From NCBI RefSeq assembly GCF_024125445.1, contig NZ_JAMXWM010000002.1, positions 226,743 to 290,742 of the forward strand: a stretch of DNA of 64,000 bases, read 5' to 3'. A program made the translations under genes and the position numbers. This stretch comes from Sporolactobacillus shoreicorticis (GTDB taxonomy: Bacteria > Bacillota > Bacilli > Bacillales > Sporolactobacillaceae). The notes under the pieces were generated by a model. It was not told where the DNA came from. It saw only the letters and a program-made list of their open reading frames with translations, and searched no databases. This document shows, piece by piece, positions 8,430 through 17,557 of this stretch; position 1 is the first letter of the stretch, and every line of letters begins with the position of its first letter.

Positions 8430-10529
8430 ATGGCTTCTATTTTGAACAGCTATACTTTTGGCGATATGAACATCGACTATCTTCTTTATGAATCCGGCAA
8501 TGTCGAATGGATCATCTATCCGGCTGAAATGAATGATCGGGTCCGATTACCAGAACGTAAAAAACACGATGGAATTGTTCAGATCAAATTGGTCGGCGAT
8601 GATTATCCAAAAGGATTTGTCACAGGAACGACGATGCGCAACAGTCAGACGACACGTGATTTACACTACCGGAAACAAGAAAAATATGAAAATGAAGAAG
8701 CTGTACGGATCGATACAGTTTTAGAAGACAGGCATGGAAACCGTGTGACTCATCATGCAACCTGGTATAAAGGCTATCCGGTTATTGCAAGTGCTGTGAC
8801 CTTTGAAAATTGCATTGATCAACTGCAGAAAATTGAAATGCTCTCCAGTTTCTCATTGAGTAATCTCAGTCCGTTTAATCATGAAAATCAACCGGGTAAT
8901 CTATTTTTATCGCGCCTACGCAGTAAATGGGGAATGGAAGGACGACTTGAACGAAAGTCGATTGAGTATTATCAGCTTGAACCGTCCTGGAAGCCATCCG
9001 GGGCCGGTATCGAAAAATATGGTCAAATTGGATCAATGCCGGTCCGTGGTTATTTCCCCTACTTCTGCGTTGAAGATGAGCAGCATCAAGTTGCCTGGGC
9101 CGGTCAACTCGCGCATCCGGGTTCGTGGCAAATCGAATGGTATCGGCTTGATGAGGATCTATGCGTTTCAGGCGGGTTAGCTGATCGTGATTACGGCCAG
9201 TGGCTGAAAACAATCCGATCGGGAGAGTCTTTTACAACACCGACTGCATTGCTGACGGTGTGTTCAGGTGATCTTGATGACGCATCCGACAGACTGACCG
9301 CTTTTCAAAAGCGTGCACTTAAGTTGAGAGAACAGCCGAACGAGCAGAAACTCCCGGTCATGTTTAATGAATTCTGCACAACATGGGGAAATCCAACTGA
9401 AGCAACGATCACACGAGATCTTGAGCGGTTAAAAGATAAGAAAATTGATTACTATATCATCGACGCGGGCTGGTATGCCGATCAGACACTTGGTTGGGAG
9501 CGAAACATGGGGGAATGGGAGGTTAACCCGCAGCAATTCCCAAATGGCATAGACTTAGTTGTGCAAAAAATTAAAGAGGCCAAACTGGTACCTGGTATTT
9601 GGTTTGAAGTCGAAACCGTAGGACGTGATGCTTCGGTATTCACTCTGATTGATCATCTGCTGAAAAAAGATGGTGTGCCCATTACGACAGGAGATCGGCG
9701 TTTTTGGGATATGAGGGATCCATGGGTGCGCGACTACCTGCGGAAAAAAATCATTAATTTTATCCAAAACGGTCACTTCGGTTACTTAAAGATCGATTAT
9801 AATGATAATTTTGGCGTTGGTTTTGACCATGCTGATTCATTGGGTGAGGGAAATCGCGAGCAGTTGTCAGCGACTCAGGATTTTTTCCGGGAAATCCATC
9901 AGCAATGTCCTGAATTGGTCATTGAGAATTGTTCTTCAGGGGGTCATCGATTGGAACCGTCAATGATTTCGCTGACCGATATCTCATCGTTTTCTGATGC
10001 CCATGAAACCGTATCGATCCCGATTATTGCTGCTAATCTCCATCGCGTGATGCTCCCACAGCAATCGCTGGTCTGGGCGGTGTTAAGGAAGAATGATACA
10101 AAGCAGCGAATCTTTTATTCACTGATCAATACATTTCTTGGAAGAATGTGTCTGTCCGGAGACATTCACGAATTAAACTCGGATCAATGGAAGACTATTG
10201 AAGATGGAATCCAATTTTATAACAAAATCAAGCCGATCGTCAGGGATGGAAAAACGTATCGATATGGCAAACCGGTCCTATCTTATCGGAATCCGGTTGG
10301 AACACAGGGAATTGTTCGATACCATACCGAAAAAAAGGAAGCTTTGATCATCGTACATTGCTTCAAAGAAGGGCGAAGGATCCACCTGCCGCTCAATTTT
10401 AAAAAGTACACTCTGATTGATTCATTTGGACAGAATCAACAAATTAAGATTGAGGAGAACGAGTTTGGGATCGAGTTCACATTCAGTGAGGATTACCAAG
10501 CCGTTGCCTTGATCATATCCGAAACATAG
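8430..10529 (+). CDS. GH36-type alpha-galactosidase-like glycosidase (divergent)
   Basis: A 699-residue enzyme without a signal peptide. It has an N-terminal beta-sandwich followed by a TIM barrel beginning around residue 305 (VMFNEFCTTWGNPTEATI). YLKIDYNDNFG near residue 455 contains the likely nucleophile Asp, ENCSSGGHR near 500 is a GH36 substrate-binding motif, and SDAHE near 522 holds the likely acid/base Asp. The ATG at 8430 follows GGGAGGACCC. Probable cytoplasmic hydrolysis of an alpha-galactoside (or alpha-GalNAc) imported by PTS-1, judged from adjacency. It differs clearly from the canonical GH36 at 38198, so its specificity may differ. Confidence 0.82.
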   Translation: MASILNSYTFGDMNIDYLLYESGNVEWIIYPAEMNDRVRLPERKKHDGIVQIKLVGDDYPKGFVTGTTMRNSQTTRDLHYRKQEKYENEEAVRIDTVLEDRHGNRVTHHATWYKGYPVIASAVTFENCIDQLQKIEMLSSFSLSNLSPFNHENQPGNLFLSRLRSKWGMEGRLERKSIEYYQLEPSWKPSGAGIEKYGQIGSMPVRGYFPYFCVEDEQHQVAWAGQLAHPGSWQIEWYRLDEDLCVSGGLADRDYGQWLKTIRSGESFTTPTALLTVCSGDLDDASDRLTAFQKRALKLREQPNEQKLPVMFNEFCTTWGNPTEATITRDLERLKDKKIDYYIIDAGWYADQTLGWERNMGEWEVNPQQFPNGIDLVVQKIKEAKLVPGIWFEVETVGRDASVFTLIDHLLKKDGVPITTGDRRFWDMRDPWVRDYLRKKIINFIQNGHFGYLKIDYNDNFGVGFDHADSLGEGNREQLSATQDFFREIHQQCPELVIENCSSGGHRLEPSMISLTDISSFSDAHETVSIPIIAANLHRVMLPQQSLVWAVLRKNDTKQRIFYSLINTFLGRMCLSGDIHELNSDQWKTIEDGIQFYNKIKPIVRDGKTYRYGKPVLSYRNPVGTQGIVRYHTEKKEALIIVHCFKEGRRIHLPLNFKKYTLIDSFGQNQQIKIEENEFGIEFTFSEDYQAVALIISET

Positions 10530-10800
10530 TGGTTAAATGATAAGTGAAGAACAGGTTGAATGTGCGTCTATGTGTAAAAAGTAAATATAATAAGCAATGA
10601 ATGAAGCATGTTCAAAAAATATATTCAGGACTATGAACACGATATTGCAGTAGATAAATTTATGAAGAAGCAAAAAGGTCAAGGGCACTAGTCTTTGGAG
10701 AAAGTGAATACCGGCGCTTTAAGAAACGGGCCGGTAATTCAAGAGAATGTCCCAAAATCTTTTAACAAGGGCGGAGAGAAAAAAGTCTAACTTTTTCTGA
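10530..10800. other. Non-coding or decayed stretch after the GH36 gene
   Basis: No intact gene is seen. A 27-codon open frame at 10609-10692 (MFKKYIQDYEHD...) is not recognised. A 7-bp inverted repeat TACCGGC/GCCGGTA lies at 10709-10736 without a T run. The right part probably belongs to the IS remnant described next. Confidence 0.4.
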
Positions 10801-10850
10801 GGCTACTGAAAAACTTATGCTATTTAAGTGGAACTGAATAATGCGATAAA

Positions 10851-10890
10851 AAAGGCGACTCAAAATTTTCATTTTCTGAGTTGCCTTTTT
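10851..10890. terminator. Bidirectional terminator hairpin beside the IS remnant
   Basis: GGCGACTCA pairs with TGAGTTGCC (one G-T pair). T runs lie on both sides (TTTTTC on the plus strand, TTTTTT on the minus strand). It lies 32 bp beyond the stop of the transposase remnant on the minus strand, a usual arrangement for IS1182-type elements. Confidence 0.65.
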
Positions 10891-10921
10891 CTTTGAATCT
10901 GGGGTGCTTCCTCCCTTCTCG

Positions 10922-11104
10922 TTAGCCTATGAGCTTCAGTATTTTCTTTACATTCACCGTGAATAGCGTCGCGGATCCTTGTATGTTCATGCCAACCAGG
11001 CTCGAGGACCTCGCTGCATCATACCCGTGCCTATGTTTTTATTCACTATTCTTCGCTTCTAATTTATAGCGTTCTTTTGCTCTCTCTTTAAAGGTAAGCA
11101 AAGA
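10922..11104 (-). pseudogene. C-terminal remnant of an IS1182-type transposase
   Basis: Read on the minus strand, the frame gives TFKERAKERYKLEAKNSE, then an in-frame TAA, then KHRHGYDAARSSSLVGMN, and ends in a segment reading FTVNVKKILKLIG before a stop. This is the typical end of IS1182-family DDE transposases (ERYKIEAKNSELKHRHGYD). The stop sits where a leucine codon is expected, and everything upstream is missing. It is therefore a dead fragment of an insertion sequence just behind the AraC gene. Confidence 0.82.
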
Positions 11105-11157
11105 TGTTCAACTTAAGGAAGAAGTTCATTGAAGGGTGATTTTGATTTAAAGAATCT

Positions 11158-12144
11158 CTAAGTGAGTGTTTCATGGTTACTAAAAATATCGTTGAGCAGT
11201 CGACGCAGCGCTGGTGTTCCTAATTCACTTGGAATTGGCGATATTGGATCTACGCTGGTTGAATTCATATGAGTGTTTGAGTATAGATGACGGTAGGTAG
11301 TTGGAGTCACGCCGACATGTTGCTTGAAGGAGCGCATGAAGTGCTTAGGACTTTCAAAAAAGGATTGCTCCGCCACATCATTAATTGGCAGGATTGTGGT
11401 AGACAACAAATAACGAGCATAGATGATTTTCTGTTCCAAAATGTATGACTTGATACCGATACCATACTCGTTACGGAATTTGCGCGACAGATAGGTCGGA
11501 TTGAGTTCAAATTGATCGGCAATGGAGGCAACCGTTGGATTGTCTGCCAGGTGCACACGGACCCACTCTGCAATATATTCCACGTTGGAAGGATTCTTTG
11601 CGTGCAGTAATGACTGAGTATTAAGAAAGTCGTTTGATAGCTCAGTCAGTAGCAGGCTCGTCATAAAATCGTTCTTGCGTCCCGAGTAACTTTTGACTGT
11701 AGACATTGTTAGTAGCTGACGAAAGAGTTGAAAAATATAGTGCTTGTTGTGAAGCATGAATTTGGTCGGTAAATAAATCAAGTGATTGATGCTTGTCGGA
11801 GTAACGTGAGCGGTGATGTCTTGAAGTCCCTTAAGATATTCCGGGTCAGTTTCAGAAGCTGGCTGACCTTTTGCAAGAAAATGCAACCAATCGATTGTGA
11901 ACGCAACAGTAGAAGGAGTGTCACCGGTAATCTGAGTGAATGGTGGCAGAAGAAGGCATTCACCTTCATAAAGGGAATATTGTGTTCCATTGGCGATCAG
12001 ACTGATTGTGCCGCTTGTTGCGATAATTAGCTCAAAATTGTGATCGAGAGCCATGGCCCGATGCTGCCATGAATGACCATCATCGTTAATAAACTCGCCT
12101 GACCAAATATAGATAGGTGGATCGATAGCATCGATTTTGTACAT
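11158..12144 (-). CDS. AraC-family transcriptional regulator
   Basis: About 328 residues. The N-terminal half is a cupin-type sugar-sensing domain (ELIIATSGTISLIANGTQY; LLPPFTQITG). The C-terminal ~100 residues carry the double AraC helix-turn-helix (VASIADQFELNPTYLSRKF, then INDVAEQSFFESPKHFMRSF and a VGVTPTTYR ending). It is divergent from the GH28-PTS-2 operon and shares its ~185-bp intergenic region, so that operon is the likely target. AAAGGAA fits the second ATG (12144) better than the first (12153). Confidence 0.88.
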   Translation of the reverse strand: MYKIDAIDPPIYIWSGEFINDDGHSWQHRAMALDHNFELIIATSGTISLIANGTQYSLYEGECLLLPPFTQITGDTPSTVAFTIDWLHFLAKGQPASETDPEYLKGLQDITAHVTPTSINHLIYLPTKFMLHNKHYIFQLFRQLLTMSTVKSYSGRKNDFMTSLLLTELSNDFLNTQSLLHAKNPSNVEYIAEWVRVHLADNPTVASIADQFELNPTYLSRKFRNEYGIGIKSYILEQKIIYARYLLSTTILPINDVAEQSFFESPKHFMRSFKQHVGVTPTTYRHLYSNTHMNSTSVDPISPIPSELGTPALRRLLNDIFSNHETLT

Positions 12145-12200
12145 TGTTCTCATTTCCTTTAGAGGTAAGATTATGATACTTATTATACAGTTTCATCGGT

Positions 12201-12229
12201 TCAAAACATATATATAAAAATTGTATAAT
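12201..12229 (+). promoter_or_regulatory. Probable sigma-A promoter of the GH28-PTS-2 operon
   Basis: A perfect TATAAT lies at 12224-12229, with only a weak -35 (TTCAAA-like, 18-bp spacer), as expected of a promoter helped by an AraC-type activator. The cre-like box starts 8 bp downstream. Confidence 0.45.
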
Positions 12230-12236
12230 TAGAATA

Positions 12237-12250
12237 TGGAAACGTTTCCT
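12237..12250 (+). promoter_or_regulatory. cre-like catabolite repression site
   Basis: TGGAAACGTTTCCT is an almost perfect palindrome with one mismatch to the CcpA consensus TGWAARCGYTWNCW. It sits just downstream of the TATAAT box of the GH28-PTS-2 operon, where CcpA would block transcription. Confidence 0.6.
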
Positions 12251-12329
12251 GTTTAATGCAGCGTGTCTATCTCGTGCACATCTACAGGCATGCTATATAG
12301 CAATTATTATTTGTATGAGGTGATTTTAT

Positions 12330-13559
12330 TTGACTGACAAAATGAATTTTAGCATCATAGATTTCGGCGCAGAATCGAATAGTTCTGTTGTTCAGACCGC
12401 AGCATTTCAGCGGTGTATTGATGTTTGTCGGGATGCCAGCGGAGGCACGGTTATTGTACCGGCCGGTCAGTATACGATCGGCAGTATTAGGCTGTACAGC
12501 AACATTCGGCTGCTCCTTCGAACCGGCGCAGTGTTGAATGGATCGACCGACCTGAAAGATTATCAGACTTTTGATGAGGAGCCTGATATTCGCTATTTGC
12601 ACGATGAGTACTTTGTCAAGGCGTGGCATTTGCCGCCGTACTACTTCCAAGCACTAATTACTGCGTATGATGCAACGAACGTGACTGTTGAGGCCGAGCC
12701 GGGAGCAATTATCGATGGCCATGACGTTTTCGATGTAAATGGTGAAGAAAAGTTCCGTGGACCGATGGGGCTGGTATTTGCCCGTGTCACTAATTTGCAG
12801 TTGCACGGATACACAATTCAGAATAGCTCGAACTGGTCTCATGTTATTGCTGGATGTGAACATGTGTCAATCAGTAGTGTGTCGATCATTGCCGGACATG
12901 ACGGTTTCAATCTGCATCATTCCACTCATATTACTGTGAAGGATTGCATATTGAAGACCGGGGATGACTGCTTTGCTGGTTATGATGTTGTCGATTTGAC
13001 GGTCACGGATAGTTGGCTGAACACGGCTTGCAATAGTATGCGAATCGGCGGCACTAATTTGCAGTTTAGTCACTGCATCTTTGTAGGTCCAGGCCGCAAT
13101 CCGCATCGTTCGGAAAATACGTACTATAGCCATGCCTGTTTTAAGTACTATGCCATTGATGCGGATGAGGTACGTGATGAAGGCCACGACATTGTGATTT
13201 CAGATTCACTGATCACAGGGATTTGTCACCTTATGATGTATCGCTGTGGTGATAAAGTGATTATGCAAAACGGCCGTCCGTTACGCGAATTGACGTTCAA
13301 GGGTAATTTGATCGACCATATAGATGCGACTTCAGAGCTCATTGGAAATGGTGAACAAGTGCGCTTGAATTTGCACGATTGTCGAATCACCCCACCGGAA
13401 AATGGACCGCTACTGGTGATTGATAAATCCGTCGAGTTAAGCATTAAGAACGTGACATTTACGCGTCCGACTGTGATTGCGCAGCAGAATGGGGAACCGC
13501 TTCATTTCGATGGTTATACGGTATCCGCGTACATCAGTTCAAATGAACAAGGAGAGTGA
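12330..13559 (+). CDS. GH28-family (polygalacturonase-like) glycosidase, divergent
   Basis: A 409-residue right-handed beta-helix enzyme without a signal peptide. The start FGAESNSSVVQTAAFQRCID and AGHDGFNLHHSTHITVKDC followed by LKTGDDCFAG near residue 205-215 match the catalytic-Asp regions of GH28. The usual Gly-His-Gly motif is replaced by ACNSMRIGG, so this is a divergent subgroup whose substrate may not be simple polygalacturonan. The TTG at 12330 is the likely start because GAGGTG lies 8 bp upstream; an ATG four codons later is possible. It is the first gene of an operon with PTS-2 and presumably acts in the cytoplasm on an oligosaccharide imported by it. Confidence 0.82.
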   Translation: MTDKMNFSIIDFGAESNSSVVQTAAFQRCIDVCRDASGGTVIVPAGQYTIGSIRLYSNIRLLLRTGAVLNGSTDLKDYQTFDEEPDIRYLHDEYFVKAWHLPPYYFQALITAYDATNVTVEAEPGAIIDGHDVFDVNGEEKFRGPMGLVFARVTNLQLHGYTIQNSSNWSHVIAGCEHVSISSVSIIAGHDGFNLHHSTHITVKDCILKTGDDCFAGYDVVDLTVTDSWLNTACNSMRIGGTNLQFSHCIFVGPGRNPHRSENTYYSHACFKYYAIDADEVRDEGHDIVISDSLITGICHLMMYRCGDKVIMQNGRPLRELTFKGNLIDHIDATSELIGNGEQVRLNLHDCRITPPENGPLLVIDKSVELSIKNVTFTRPTVIAQQNGEPLHFDGYTVSAYISSNEQGE

Positions 13560-13566
13560 ACTTTAA

Positions 13567-14037
13567 ATGACAGTAGTACTAGCACGAGTCGATCAGCGAT
13601 TGATTCACGGAATCATCGTGAATCAGTGGGGCCAAGCGCTTGATGTAAAACGATACATGGTTATTGACGATGCAATCAGTCAGAATGAATCAATCAAAGC
13701 GGGTATGCGGATGTCAAAACCTGCAGGGACGGGTATGTCTATTATCGACACCGAAAAGGCTATTACAAATTTTAAGGCGGGCAAATATGATGCTCAGCGG
13801 GTTTTCATTCTAGTTAAGGAGCCTAAGACACTACTTAAGCTTATCAATGCTGGTGTGGGAATTCCAAAGGTCGATCTCGGTATCATTTTTAACGAAGATG
13901 GTCGTGAGCCTATCACGAAGTTTGTTGCTCTAAACGATGAGGAACGTGCTGATATTGGGATGATTCAACAAAAGGACGTTCCTGTTGTGATCCAGTATAT
14001 CCCAGGTGATCCAGAACAGCCGTTTAAAGCAAGGTAA
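13567..14037 (+). CDS. PTS-2 mannose/sorbose-family EIIB
   Basis: 156 residues with ARVDQRLIHGIIVNQW at residues 5-20; His14 is the expected phosphorylation site. Starts 7 bp after the GH28 stop behind AAGGAGAG. Cytoplasmic phospho-carrier of the second PTS, in the order GH28-IIB-IIC-IID-IIA. Confidence 0.92.
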   Translation: MTVVLARVDQRLIHGIIVNQWGQALDVKRYMVIDDAISQNESIKAGMRMSKPAGTGMSIIDTEKAITNFKAGKYDAQRVFILVKEPKTLLKLINAGVGIPKVDLGIIFNEDGREPITKFVALNDEERADIGMIQQKDVPVVIQYIPGDPEQPFKAR

Positions 14038-14049
14038 GGGGTGATTGAG

Positions 14050-14841
14050 ATGGAAATTGTCCAAGATATTCTAATCATTGTCTTGGCCGGTCTGATGATG
14101 GTCGATGAGAATGGTCCGGTTATTATTTCATGGTTTCCAGTTATCGTTGGCATGATCGTCGGGATCATTATGGGCGATATGCAAACAGCTTTGGCCGTTG
14201 CGGGGACATTCCAGTTGATGATGTTAGGGGTTGCAGCACTTGGTGGGGCCTCGGCCCCTAACTATGGGCTTGCGACTATCATTGGCGGGTTCGTTGCAAT
14301 TCGCACGGGCACAGGGATCAACTCTGCAGTCGCTATTGGAATTCCGGTTGGATTGTTGGCAATCCAACTGGAAGTTGTTGCCCGAATCATCTGCAACTTC
14401 TTAGCGCACTATATGGTCCGTTTAGTCAGAGAGAAGAAATTCATGAAGATGCGTAAGATCGCGATTCTAGGTCCAACCCTTTTCTTTCTACAGACGGCGC
14501 TGCCGACAGTAATCGTTGTAGTGGCAGGCCCCATTGTTGTGAAGCAATTGCTGAAAATAATTCCGGCTTGGGTTACCGATGGTCTGACTGTAGCCGGTGG
14601 TATGCTTCCAGTCGTTGGTATTGCATTATTAATGCACTACATGCCAGTTAAGAAGTTCCTGCCGTTCATAATTGCCAGCTTCGTGCTTGCAGCATACGTG
14701 AAAGTGCCGTTGCTTGGTATTGCCTTGATTGGTTTTGCGGCATCGTACTGGTACTTCTTCCAAGAAACAAAAAAAGGCAGTACCCCAGCTGTAGTAGGGG
14801 TCACTAACCAGAATGAGGAGAATGACGATTATGACGAATAA
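14050..14841 (+). CDS. PTS-2 mannose-family EIIC permease
   Basis: About 263 residues of mostly membrane-spanning sequence with the EIIC region GDMQTALAVAGTFQLM followed by ALGGASAPNYG. The ATG at 14050 follows AAGGGGTGA at a suitable distance; an in-frame GTG at 14041 is an alternative. It overlaps the EIID start by 11 bp. Confidence 0.9.
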   Translation: MEIVQDILIIVLAGLMMVDENGPVIISWFPVIVGMIVGIIMGDMQTALAVAGTFQLMMLGVAALGGASAPNYGLATIIGGFVAIRTGTGINSAVAIGIPVGLLAIQLEVVARIICNFLAHYMVRLVREKKFMKMRKIAILGPTLFFLQTALPTVIVVVAGPIVVKQLLKIIPAWVTDGLTVAGGMLPVVGIALLMHYMPVKKFLPFIIASFVLAAYVKVPLLGIALIGFAASYWYFFQETKKGSTPAVVGVTNQNEENDDYDE

Positions 14842-15670
14842 GAAAGCAGAGAATCAGTCTGCTACACCGCCGCGTTATAGGGTCACAAAAAAAGACCTCC
14901 GCCATGTTGCATACCGCTGGAATATGGTGCCAGCAAATTTGTTCAACTATGAAACCCAGCAGGGAACTAGCTTTGGGTGGACACTAGCACCACTCTTGCG
15001 GAAAATCTATCCAAATGATGATGAATACCAAGAAGCGCTTCTTAACCATTTTAATTACTACAATGCAACCCCCCAGATGACTAATCTTGTACTGGGTGCC
15101 GTTGTCGCGATGGAACAGAAGGATGGTATCAAGGCTAAGGATACAATTCAGTCTTTTAAAACTAGTATTATGGGACCATTGTCCGGCATTGGGGATACCG
15201 TGTTCTGGGTTCTATGGCCAACGATTATCGGATCGATCTCCGGATATATGGCTTTAAAGGGGAATCCACTTGGTGCGATCATCTGGCTCATTGTCAACAT
15301 TTTGATCTATTTCCTAAAAATTTGGTTCGTACAACTCGGCTACACTTCTGGAACGAAAATTATAGATACGCTTGGCAATAAGCTTTCTATTTTTACCGAT
15401 GCAGCATCAATCACAGGTTTGGCTGTAATCGGTGCCTTGATCGCAACAGTCGTGAAGATCAGCACGCCGGTTGTATTTGAGATGGGAAAGGTCAAGTTGA
15501 ATCTGCAAACAGGTGTGTTTGATCAGATCATGCCTTGTTTGTTGCCAATGTTGTTGACAGTCGCACTGTATAAGCTGTTCAATCATAAAAGGTTTACACC
15601 GACGAGAGCAATTCTCCTGATTATCGCACTATCGCTTATCGGTACATTTTTCGGAATATTTAAATCATAA
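14831..15670 (+). CDS. PTS-2 mannose-family EIID
   Basis: About 279 residues. A charged N-terminus is followed by ETQQGTSFGWTLAPLL, YYNATPQMTNLVLGAV, the conserved SIMGPLSGIGDTVFW and C-terminal membrane helices, as in EIID proteins. GAGGAG lies ahead of the ATG at 14831, within the end of the EIIC gene. Confidence 0.9.
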   Translation: MTNKKAENQSATPPRYRVTKKDLRHVAYRWNMVPANLFNYETQQGTSFGWTLAPLLRKIYPNDDEYQEALLNHFNYYNATPQMTNLVLGAVVAMEQKDGIKAKDTIQSFKTSIMGPLSGIGDTVFWVLWPTIIGSISGYMALKGNPLGAIIWLIVNILIYFLKIWFVQLGYTSGTKIIDTLGNKLSIFTDAASITGLAVIGALIATVVKISTPVVFEMGKVKLNLQTGVFDQIMPCLLPMLLTVALYKLFNHKRFTPTRAILLIIALSLIGTFFGIFKS

Positions 15671-15691
15671 AGATAGAGCAGGTGGTTAGGA

Positions 15692-16108
15692 ATGAAGAGA
15701 AAAATCATAGTCGCATCACATCATCGATTAGCAGGCGGCCTTCGGGATACACTTCGGTTCATTGGTGGAGAGGCTGCAAAGACCATTGAAGTGTTGACAG
15801 CTTATATCAATAGTCGACCAATTGACGAAGAAGTGGCGAGGCTAATGGAGGCTGACAGCGACACTGAGATTATTATTTTGACGGATATGATGGCCGGTAG
15901 TGTGAATCAGCAATTTATGCGGTATGTTTCGCGTGCACATACCCATCTGATTACAGGAGTCAACTTACCGCTAGCGCTGGCGTTTATGATGGAGACATCT
16001 AATAGCTACTTGACAAATACACGAGTACGTGCAATCGTAGCTGATGCCCAACATTCAATAATTTACATGAACGAAAAATCAGTCGAAGTCGATGCTGATG
16101 ATGAGTAA
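15692..16108 (+). CDS. PTS-2 mannose-family EIIA
   Basis: 138 residues. VASHHRLAGGLRDTL near the start carries the likely phospho-histidine (residue 10). LTDMMAGSVNQQF and TGVNLPLALAFM match the family. Last gene of the operon, ahead of a decayed region. Confidence 0.9.
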   Translation: MKRKIIVASHHRLAGGLRDTLRFIGGEAAKTIEVLTAYINSRPIDEEVARLMEADSDTEIIILTDMMAGSVNQQFMRYVSRAHTHLITGVNLPLALAFMMETSNSYLTNTRVRAIVADAQHSIIYMNEKSVEVDADDE

Positions 16109-16234
16109 TAGTACAAAGTCGTGGTGTAAATTTTTGTGGGAACTAGATTTTTTATATTGATTAGGCATCGATAGCTTCTAGTATCGTAAACGCTTGAACT
16201 CGTTAGAATAACGTGATAAAGAGGTGACTTTATT

Positions 16235-16403
16235 ATACTAGAAGATTTAAAAGTGGAGTTTATGAATCCAGCATGCAACTACTGAAGCATGATTTTCATG
16301 ACCTTCAAAAGAATAATGTCAGCGGTATTTAAAAGGTATGTTTGCCATTAAACCGTTCGAAGATCCATACAAGTCCGAGTGATATGGGTGGGTATTAATT
16401 TGA
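16235..16403 (+). pseudogene. araD: Decayed 5' fragment of an araD-like L-ribulose-5-phosphate 4-epimerase
   Basis: Behind AAAGAGGTGA the DNA encodes LEDLKVE, then in a shifted frame ESSMQLLKHDF...QKNNVSGI, and then KGMFAIKPFEDPYKSE before a stop. This matches the N-terminus of AraD/UlaF-type epimerases (LE-LK-E...LPKH...GNVSGID...KG..VIKPS..PY). The start codon is lost, at least one frameshift and in-frame stops are present, and the C-terminal two thirds are missing. The enzyme would have linked arabinose breakdown to the pentose phosphate pathway. It is dead here. Confidence 0.68.
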
Positions 16404-16432
16404 ACTGTTTCATATAGAAAGAATAAATGAGG

Positions 16433-16471
16433 CATATAAGCAGATTCGACAGTCTGTTTATATGTTTTTTT
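16433..16471 (+). terminator. Terminator hairpin
   Basis: CATATAAGCAGA and TCTGTTTATATG pair around a short loop, followed by TTTTTTT. It lies after the araD-like remnant. Confidence 0.7.
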
Positions 16472-16606
16472 GGTTTATAAGAATTTTTTTAGTTTTTTTG
16501 CCAGCAGTGCAACTGACAGTTCTTTCATGTCGGGACTTAGTACGAAAGGGGACGCAAAAGAGCGGTCGCTTACTCTCTTTCATGCCTTGAAAGGGGGTGA
16601 GAAACG

Positions 16607-17014
16607 ATGAAAACATCTTCACTCAATAAACATCGAAAATCAGTTTGACTACATCTGCAAACGTGCTATGGAGGACAAGCGTAAAGATTATCTGAAATAC
16701 TTAGGACGTCTTGCTCAACGGGAGGCTTCTTTTTCCGACATTGGCGATTATATCACTAATCAGTTTTCAACGATTGACTCTCATCCTGCTGATTTTCATA
16801 CGTTCACCCTGAATGGGCCTTCTCTTGCTGTAGAAAACAATTTGCTTGGTGAGGCCGCAGAATCTTTCAAACAGGAAACGTGACATTATCCTGCTTTACT
16901 ATTTCATGAACATGAATGATACACACAAATTGCATAGTTGCTGAAAGTGACTGTTCAACCTTCTATCGACACCGAACAGTGGACTCGCTTTTATTATAAA
17001 GTTTTATGGAGGGA
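16607..17014 (+). pseudogene. Decayed Tn916-type orf7 (conjugative transposon sigma-like regulator)
   Basis: Starts MKTSSLN behind GGGGGTGAG. After a frameshift it continues NIENQFDYICKRAMEDKRKD and then SFSDIGDYITNQF and FHTFTLNG, as in the ~140-residue Tn916 ORF7 sigma-like protein. Further frameshifts separate RDIILLYYFMNMNDT and SGLAFIIKFYGG. The gene is clearly broken. Confidence 0.8.
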
Positions 17015-17021
17015 CACCCTT

Positions 17022-17252
17022 ATGAAAACAATTCATAAACTTAGTTCTCTCTAATGTGATTGTAGCAGCTACTGATGGTGATACAGACGCGATCAACTGC
17101 GTTGTGAAATACTACAGCGGTTTTATCGCCAAGGGCTCGCTTCGTCCGATGAAAGACGACTACGGGAATCATCGTATGGTGTGGATGAAATACTCCGTGG
17201 TCGGATTCATACCCAGTTGATTACCAAAATCTTATCTTTTGAAATCAGATAA
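17022..17252 (+). pseudogene. Decayed Tn916-type orf8
   Basis: Directly follows the orf7 remnant behind TGGAGGGACACC, as in Tn916. The readable pieces are VIVAATDGDTDAINCVVKYY, SGFIAKGSLRPMKDDYGN and, in another frame, YGVDEILRGRIHTQLITKIL ending FEIR. These correspond to the small DNA-binding ORF8 protein. A TAA early in the gene and a frameshift near the middle inactivate it. No integrase, excisionase or tetracycline gene is left nearby. Confidence 0.8.
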
Positions 17253-17557
17253 CTTTTTTCCCTTCATGGAGATCCATCAATGTACTCCACATTCCTTGAT
17301 CAGGGAGGTTCGTCCTTCTATTCAAGCAATCTGCAACAGTTCGCTTGAATAGACTGACACATCAAGACCTGGTAAGGATAGCGAGCGGCTAGTGTTAGTA
17401 TAGACAGCCCGACTGATCTCCGGGAAATAGGCTTGAAAGCATTGATGATCAAGGCCAATCTGAGTGGCTGGTCTTTGACACAGTTCATTCAACATTGTCT
17501 GAGGGGACAGCTGATCTCACGAGCAATCCTCGCGAAGCGTGTTGCTCGCAATGAAAG
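17253..17557. other. Decayed stretch without a recognisable gene
   Basis: No convincing gene on either strand. It probably represents eroded mobile-element DNA between the Tn916-type remnant and the transposase fragment. Confidence 0.35.
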
